DNA of 17,183 bases, taken from an uncultured Clostridia bacterium (GTDB lineage: Bacteria > Bacillota > Clostridia > Oscillospirales > Ruminococcaceae). The DNA lies in NCBI GenBank assembly GCA_937907305.1, contig CALERQ010000212.1:1-17183 (forward strand), given 5' to 3'. This document shows, piece after piece, positions 13,495 to 17,183 of the stretch. Below the pieces are notes generated by a model, which was not told where the DNA came from, searched no databases, and worked only from the letters and a program-made list of their open reading frames with translations. A program made the position numbers and the translations under genes. The number at the start of each line of letters is the position of its first letter. Position 1 is the stretch's first letter.

Positions 13495-15801
13495 TTAATC
13501 TTTTTCCAGCCGCAGGGCCGCCACCGTAATATCGTCCGGTTTTGACTCTCGGCAGCGCAGGCGGGCTGCTTCCGCAATGCGGCGACACAGCTCGGTGGGA
13601 TCTTCTCCTTCCCAGGCAGCCAGCTGCTCCTCCACCCAGGGTTCCTCAGTGGGGACACCGTCACTCACCATCAGGATGAGATCTCCCTCGCGCAGGTCAA
13701 AGCGCCGTTCCACCGGCTCCACGCCATCCAATATTCCAGCTGGCAGGCTGGTGGCTTCCAGCCGGATGGCGCGCCCCTGCCGCCGCAAAAAGGTGGGGGC
13801 CGCCCCGGCCTTGTAAAATACGGCCGTGCCGGTATAGCAATCTACTACCGCGGTATCCAGCGTTGCCAGCGATTCCCGACCGCCCTTTACCATCAGGGCG
13901 CTGTTTACCAGGCGCAGGGCGCTGCCGCAGGGGATACCCGCCTCCAACAACCGCCCCACCAGGTTGCACAGCATCGCGCTATCCAATGCGGCGGGGGCAC
14001 CGGTGCCCATGCCATCGGAAAGAATGAGCGCCTGTATGCCCTCTTCTCCTTTTACCAGCCGCAGCGTATCGCCGCAGGTACCGTTTTCCTCCGCGGGGAG
14101 CTGAACCTGCCATTGGCCCAGTGTGTAGCAGGGCTTTTCACGGTAGGTCAGCAGCAGGGTACCATTCTGCTGGCTACGGGACGGTCCGGCCATTTCCAGC
14201 CCCGCTTCCGCCGTGATGATCTTCCGCAGTTTTTCGGCATCCACCCGCTGCAACAGTGCCGCCGGGAATGCCAGTCGCACCGTCAGATGACCGGAAGCCG
14301 TTGTCCAGCACAACACCTCCCGCAGCTCTCGCTCCGCCGCCAGCAGGGCTTCCGTAATGCGCTGCGTCAATCCCTCCCCGCATGGGGCGATCCCACAAGA
14401 GCGCTCCGAAAGGCCGGTCAGCGTCCCCGCCAGTCCATCAAACTGATCAGTGACGATGCTGCGTACCCGTGCTGTATGCACTCGCTGCTCCTCTCGGGAA
14501 AGATAGCCCGCATACTCCTTTTCCAAGGCGGCGGCCAGGCGTTCCCGGCTGGGACAGCGGTCATTTAGTCCTACCAAGGTTTCCGCCGGGATGTGATTCT
14601 CCCTCCGGTAGGCCGAGAGGCCGCGGCCCAGCGCTTCCACCGTATCGCCATAGTGCTGCTGCCAGCAGGTCATCTGGTACAGGCATCCCTTGCAGTACCG
14701 GTTGGCCAACCGGTCAAAAAGCATTTCCGGGTTTTCGGCTGCACTTTTTTGCAGATGCCCAGCCACCTCCCGGGTGGTAGAAGAAACCTCCCGCAGCGCG
14801 GTGGCTGCGGCCTCCAATCGATTGCTCAGAATCAATGGTGCAATCTTCTGCTCCCTCCCAGGAGCGATAAGTTGACCCGCCCGGCGCGGCACTGCCGCCG
14901 GCAGCAGCCAAAAGATTCCCGCCGCCAGCAGAACCTCCAAAAAGCCGGTGATACTGCGGGAAGCCAACATGGCAAAAAAGCCGTAGCTGATGGCAAGCGC
15001 CAGCACACTGCCCAGTCGCCCCAGCGGCGCAAACAGCCCACACAGCAGCCCTCCAACCGAAAAGCAGGTGATGGAAAGGGTAAATTCACCGGTGGAGAAG
15101 CCTACTACCAGCCCGCAGATCACCCCGATGAGTGCCCCGGCGCGGCTGCCTGCCCCTGCCGCCGCAATAAGCAGCAGCACGGAGGCCGCCACCCGTCCCA
15201 GCGATACTCCGGAAACGCTGATGCTGCACAGGCCCATCAAGCACAGTGCCGCCGCTACTGCCAATGAAGCCGTAAGAGTGCGCTCCTGCGGGGTTTTACG
15301 GTCAGGTTCCAGCAATGCCAATCCCCTTTGCAGAAAGGCTGCCGCAGCACCGGCCATCAGCAGGGATGTCATCCACAGCAGCACATCATACACCAGTGGG
15401 TGGCGGTATGCCCCGGGCAGGATGACCACCGCAGTCAAACCAATAAGCACCCCAATGACATTCTGCCAAGGGAGGGCCTTATGGGTAATAATCGCCAGCA
15501 GCTGACGCAAACCCACCGCCAGCAGCGCCGCCAGTGGGTATTGCCACGCCGCCGGGGAATCTGCCATCAGCAGGTAGCCCAGCGCCACCCCCAGAAGTGC
15601 CGGCACGGTCATTCTGCGGGGGGCCGCTGCCGCATAGGCCACCCCAAATGGTGCCACTTCCCCAGTAATGTGCCCCATGGCTGTCATCGTCCCGCCCAGG
15701 AAAGCAGCCCCGCCCGTTAAAAGGCGGTCATCATTCTGTAGGGTATTCCATATCCTGCGTGGCCAGGAAAGCCCGCTTACTTCCGTCATGTGATCCATCA
15801 T
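13495..15801 (-). CDS. spoIIE: Stage II sporulation protein E (membrane PP2C-type serine phosphatase)
   Basis: This 768-residue protein has the SpoIIE layout. About ten membrane helices fill residues 28-310. A central regulatory part follows, with a cysteine cluster (RYCKGCLYQMTCW, near 375). The C-terminal PP2C phosphatase domain has DGMG (Asp596 to Gly599), SDG (Asp714) and PDD (756-757) as metal-binding positions. In Bacillus, SpoIIE dephosphorylates SpoIIAA, which frees sigma-F in the forespore, and it helps place the asymmetric septum. The family is usually a little longer (827 residues in B. subtilis), and the difference is within normal range for clostridia. AAAGGAAG lies about 12 bases before the ATG at 15801. 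A second ATG follows directly at 15798. I could not find a convincing promoter. The gene implies that the organism forms spores, or did so recently. Confidence 0.95.
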   Translation of the reverse strand: MMDHMTEVSGLSWPRRIWNTLQNDDRLLTGGAAFLGGTMTAMGHITGEVAPFGVAYAAAAPRRMTVPALLGVALGYLLMADSPAAWQYPLAALLAVGLRQLLAIITHKALPWQNVIGVLIGLTAVVILPGAYRHPLVYDVLLWMTSLLMAGAAAAFLQRGLALLEPDRKTPQERTLTASLAVAAALCLMGLCSISVSGVSLGRVAASVLLLIAAAGAGSRAGALIGVICGLVVGFSTGEFTLSITCFSVGGLLCGLFAPLGRLGSVLALAISYGFFAMLASRSITGFLEVLLAAGIFWLLPAAVPRRAGQLIAPGREQKIAPLILSNRLEAAATALREVSSTTREVAGHLQKSAAENPEMLFDRLANRYCKGCLYQMTCWQQHYGDTVEALGRGLSAYRRENHIPAETLVGLNDRCPSRERLAAALEKEYAGYLSREEQRVHTARVRSIVTDQFDGLAGTLTGLSERSCGIAPCGEGLTQRITEALLAAERELREVLCWTTASGHLTVRLAFPAALLQRVDAEKLRKIITAEAGLEMAGPSRSQQNGTLLLTYREKPCYTLGQWQVQLPAEENGTCGDTLRLVKGEEGIQALILSDGMGTGAPAALDSAMLCNLVGRLLEAGIPCGSALRLVNSALMVKGGRESLATLDTAVVDCYTGTAVFYKAGAAPTFLRRQGRAIRLEATSLPAGILDGVEPVERRFDLREGDLILMVSDGVPTEEPWVEEQLAAWEGEDPTELCRRIAEAARLRCRESKPDDITVAALRLEKD

Positions 15802-15820
15802 TGTATTTTACACTTCCTTT

Positions 15821-15854
15821 GGGGTAAAATAGTTGTCCGCTATTATCTTACCCC
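15821..15854. promoter_or_regulatory. Inverted repeat upstream of spoIIE
   Basis: GGGGTAAAATAG (15821-15832) pairs with CTATTATCTTACCCC (15840-15854) around a seven-base centre, with a few unpaired bases. It lies about 20 bases before the spoIIE start on the - strand, directly upstream of its ribosome site. It could be an operator or an mRNA hairpin. It does not contain a recognisable Spo0A box. Confidence 0.4.
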
Positions 15855-16009
15855 CTGCTCCACGCCGTATTTTGCCGCAGGCTGGTGTCGCATTCGGACT
15901 GCTTTATGGACAAACCGGCGTATTCCCGCAAAGCACTATGGCACAGCTGCAGCCCACAGCCATTATGGGGTGGCAGGCGGGCTATGCGCTGTACCCTCCC
16001 TGCAAATAG
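15833..16009 (+). other. Possible small or decayed + strand reading frame
   Basis: This frame starts with TTG at 15833 and runs 58 codons to TAG at 16007-16009, directly before a strong hairpin with TTTT. Its translation (for example AGVAFGLLYGQTGVFPQ, then AIMGWQAGYALYPPCK) looks more protein-like than the other frames in this stretch. There is no ATG near the start and only a weak GGGG site before the TTG. It may be a remnant of a gene or chance. I do not recognise it. Confidence 0.2.
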
Positions 16010-16010
16010 C

Positions 16011-16043
16011 AAAAGGCCCCGCCGAAGGCGGGGCCTTTTCATC
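16011..16043. terminator. Strong bidirectional hairpin terminator after the Nudix/small membrane protein unit
   Basis: AAAAGGCCCCGCC (16011-16023) and GGCGGGGCCTTTT (16027-16039) form a perfect 13-pair stem with a three-base loop. The ends give TTTT on both strands. On the - strand it lies seven bases after the small membrane protein stop. Confidence 0.9.
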
Positions 16044-16045
16044 CA

Positions 16046-16240
16046 TCACTTTCCGTTTTTGCGGTCCTTATGGTCACGCAGGATCTGCAGTACATTGGCT
16101 GCGATCAGCAGCGCCAGCGTCACCGCCAGCGGCCAGCTGTTTCCAGGATGGTGCACCAGGCAGATCGCCACGATCACCGCCGCCAGGATACAACAAATCG
16201 TTTCCGCCCGGACCAGGGGCATTTGTTTCTTCGGCAACAT
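16046..16240 (-). CDS. Small two-helix membrane protein, unknown function
   Basis: This 64-residue protein has two likely membrane helices (about residues 13-28, ETICCILAAVIVAICL, and 36-52, WPLAVTLALLIAANVLQ) with a short loop containing HHPGN. A basic tail (RDHKDRKNGK) should face the cytoplasm. I do not recognise a family. The ATG overlaps the TAA of the Nudix gene by one base (TAATG), and GGAGGAGG lies about ten bases upstream, inside the Nudix gene. That is strong support for translation coupled to the Nudix protein. A strong terminator follows directly, so this is the last gene of a two-gene unit. Confidence 0.75.
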   Translation of the reverse strand: MLPKKQMPLVRAETICCILAAVIVAICLVHHPGNSWPLAVTLALLIAANVLQILRDHKDRKNGK

Positions 16241-16701
16241 TATTCTGTCGCCTCCTCCATATTTGGCTTTTCTTCCGGTTCGGCAGGCAGCAGTCCCAGG
16301 CGGCGCTGGGCATGACGCAGCAATCGCTTGTCATTGGCAAAGGAGACCAAATCGGCAGCGCGGGAAAGTGGCGCCCACATGATCTCACTGATCTCCTCCT
16401 CCTGCCGAATCAGTTTTTCCTGCTCGGTGGTGCCCAGGAAATACACCACTTGCTTTTTTACCCCGGGCTTCGGGGAATATTCCACACTCTCCCGGAATCC
16501 ATCCATCAGTTTAATGCCGGTCAAACCGGTTTCCTCCCGCACCTCGCGCAGGGCGGTCTGGCGTTCGCTTTCGCCGGCCTCCACATGGCCCTTGGGGAAA
16601 GACCAGTGCCCACCAAAGCGGTGGCGCAGCAGCACTACATACAGTTCGTCCTCCTGCTGGCGCAGCACCAGCACACCGCAGGATTTTTCTCGTTTCATCA
16701 T
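16240..16701 (-). CDS. Nudix hydrolase (Ap4A-hydrolase-like)
   Basis: This 153-residue enzyme has a complete Nudix box: G38, then Glu44, then REVREETGL (52-60), which is the GX5EX7REUXEEXGU pattern that binds the metal and the diphosphate. The opening KSCGVLVLRQQEDELYVVLLRHRFGGHWSFPKGHVEAGE is close to bacterial bis(5'-nucleosyl)-tetraphosphatases, so Ap4A or a related dinucleotide is a reasonable guess. Many Nudix enzymes cannot be assigned by sequence. The tail after residue 135 is rich in Glu and Pro (PAEPEEKPNMEEATE). AAGGAAG lies about ten bases before the ATG at 16701. A second ATG follows at 16698. It is co-transcribed and translationally coupled with a small membrane protein gene. Confidence 0.92.
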   Translation of the reverse strand: MMKREKSCGVLVLRQQEDELYVVLLRHRFGGHWSFPKGHVEAGESERQTALREVREETGLTGIKLMDGFRESVEYSPKPGVKKQVVYFLGTTEQEKLIRQEEEISEIMWAPLSRAADLVSFANDKRLLRHAQRRLGLLPAEPEEKPNMEEATE

Positions 16702-16794
16702 ATTCTATATACTTCCTTACTGCGCCCGCCGGGGGCGCTAAAATGGGACAGAGCACCACAGCTGCTCCGGTGCCCTCGGCACAAATATGAGTAG
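16702..16794 (-). other. Structured 5' leader of the Nudix transcript
   Basis: The leader between the promoter and the Nudix start can fold into three small hairpins. The first is GCGCCC/GGGCGC (16722-16738). The second is GAGCA/TGCTC, and the third is GTGCC/GGCAC, close to the promoter. No known riboswitch motif is visible. It may affect mRNA stability or translation. Confidence 0.35.
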
Positions 16795-16823
16795 ATTATA
16801 ACACTTTACCACCGGCGTGGGAA
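16795..16823 (-). promoter_or_regulatory. Candidate promoter of the Nudix unit
   Basis: On the - strand a perfect -10 box TATAAT (16795-16800) lies 17 bases from TTCCCA (16818-16823), a four of six match to the -35 box. It is back to back with the tRNA promoter, which begins 23 bases further on. Confidence 0.6.
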
Positions 16824-16846
16824 GTCCCCCACCCAAACTTTTTCCG

Positions 16847-16875
16847 TTGACAAAATCTCTCCTAACGGGTAGAAT
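16847..16875 (+). promoter_or_regulatory. Strong sigma-A type promoter of the tRNA-Arg unit
   Basis: TTGACA (16847-16852) and TAGAAT (16870-16875) are exactly 17 bases apart. Transcription should begin near 16882, about ten bases before the first tRNA-like sequence. Confidence 0.88.
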
Positions 16876-16891
16876 GATGGTTGCAAACAAT

Positions 16892-16959
16892 GTTTCCGTA
16901 GCTCAGCTGGATAGAGCGACCGCCTCCTAAGCGGCAGATTGTTCGATTCCTTCGAGCAG
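16892..16959 (+). pseudogene. Degenerate tRNA-Arg(CCU) copy
   Basis: The 5' half is a normal tRNA: a seven-base acceptor strand, a D arm (GCTC...GAGC) and an anticodon arm with loop CTCCTAA, giving anticodon CCT. The 3' half fails. The stretch between the anticodon stem and the T loop is about three to four bases short. The T stem has two mismatches, and no sequence complementary to the 5' acceptor strand (CGGAAAC) or CCA follows. It lies behind the tRNA promoter and before an intact tRNA with the same anticodon. It is probably a broken gene copy or a scar of recombination at a tRNA. Confidence 0.7.
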
Positions 16960-16984
16960 TAAAAATTGCATAAATCTTAAAAAT

Positions 16985-17061
16985 GTCTCAGTAGCTCAGC
17001 TGGATAGAGCACACGCCTCCTAAGCGTGGGGTCGGAGGTTCAAATCCTCTCTGGGACGCCA
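16985..17061 (+). tRNA. tRNA-Arg (anticodon CCU), CCA encoded
   Basis: This 77-base cloverleaf is complete. The acceptor stem GTCTCAG pairs with CTGGGAC (one G-T pair). The D stem is GCTC/GAGC, and the anticodon stem CACGC/GCGTG closes loop CTCCTAA with anticodon CCT. The T arm is GGAGG, loop TTCAAAT, CCTCT, the discriminator is G, and CCA is encoded at 17059-17061. It reads AGG codons. Confidence 0.96.
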
Positions 17062-17069
17062 GAAAGCAC

Positions 17070-17107
17070 CGCTGCAAGCCTTTTTTCGGGGTTTGCAGCG
17101 TTTTTTT
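17070..17107 (+). terminator. Rho-independent terminator of the tRNA unit
   Basis: CGCTGCAAGCC (17070-17080) pairs with GGTTTGCAGCG (17090-17100) through 11 pairs with one G-T pair, and seven T residues follow. Confidence 0.93.
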
Positions 17108-17117
17108 GTTCCTCCTT

Positions 17118-17155
17118 CTCCCGGTAAATTTGCTTCTGTTACCGGGAGATTTTTA
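17118..17155 (+). terminator. Second, tandem terminator-like hairpin
   Basis: CTCCCGGTAA (17118-17127) and TTACCGGGAG (17139-17148) form a perfect 10-pair stem with an 11-base loop, followed by ATTTTTAT. It comes only ten bases after the first terminator with no gene between them. Confidence 0.8.
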
Positions 17156-17183
17156 TACGCCGCATGATGTATATTTGCTAATT

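Noticed and set aside
14593..15267. 224-codon open frame on the + strand
   Set aside because: It is a Gln/Arg-rich shadow of the membrane part of spoIIE.
15790..16794. 334-codon open frame on the + strand
   Set aside because: It reads through a perfect 13-pair terminator and opposite the Nudix box, so it cannot be a normal gene.
1..17183. CRISPR arrays, insertion sequences, phage or defence genes
   Set aside because: No direct repeat array, transposase, integrase or known defence motif was seen on either strand.

Overview
The window looks like an ordinary chromosomal stretch from a GC-rich, spore-forming, gut-type Firmicute, probably in or near the Oscillospiraceae/Butyricicoccaceae. The evidence is a full-length spoIIE gene, lipoprotein-type solute-binding proteins, a vitamin transporter of the ECF type, AGGAGG-like ribosome binding sites, TTGACA/TATAAT promoters and GC-rich coding regions split by AT-rich intergenic DNA. 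The taxonomic placement is inference. I see no insertion sequence, phage, CRISPR array, toxin-antitoxin pair or recognisable defence island.

Left part, + strand: the C-terminal end of an unidentified membrane protein (to 310) and its terminator. Then comes an iron/cobalamin-type ABC importer: lipoprotein 597-1676, FecCD-type permease 1798-2814, ATPase 2811-3587. A hairpin after the lipoprotein gene and a possible second promoter suggest that the binding protein is made in excess. The GTP/ATP-binding protein YchF (3853-4950) follows with its own promoter and terminator. A three-gene run comes next: CPBP-family membrane protease (5123-5968), tRNA adenosine deaminase TadA (6049-6498) and an unrecognised 190-residue protein (6508-7080). 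It ends at a bidirectional hairpin.

Middle part, - strand: a polar amino-acid ABC importer (lipoprotein 10216-11109, permease 9391-10134, ATPase 8650-9390) is followed in the same operon by an AbgB-like M20 amidohydrolase (7212-8645). The operon has a strong promoter with ARG-box-like palindromes in and around it, so it may import and cleave an amino-acid conjugate under ArgR-type control. Upstream is a vitamin B6 salvage pair: pyridoxal/pyridoxamine kinase (12007-12876) and an ECF substrate-binding membrane protein (11395-11970).

Right part: an AT-rich divergent intergenic region with a long imperfect inverted repeat, then a 64-residue + strand protein, and then spoIIE on the - strand (13495-15801). 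Next is a two-gene - strand unit with a Nudix hydrolase and a two-helix small membrane protein. The window ends with a divergent tRNA transcription unit on the + strand. It holds a tRNA-Arg(CCU) copy whose 3' half is degenerate, an intact tRNA-Arg(CCU) with encoded CCA, and two terminators in a row.

I did not find a clearly new biological system. The best leads are the ArgR-like control of the importer plus amidohydrolase operon, the degenerate tRNA-Arg copy, the unrecognised protein next to tadA, and the mirrored promoter region at 12965-13084.
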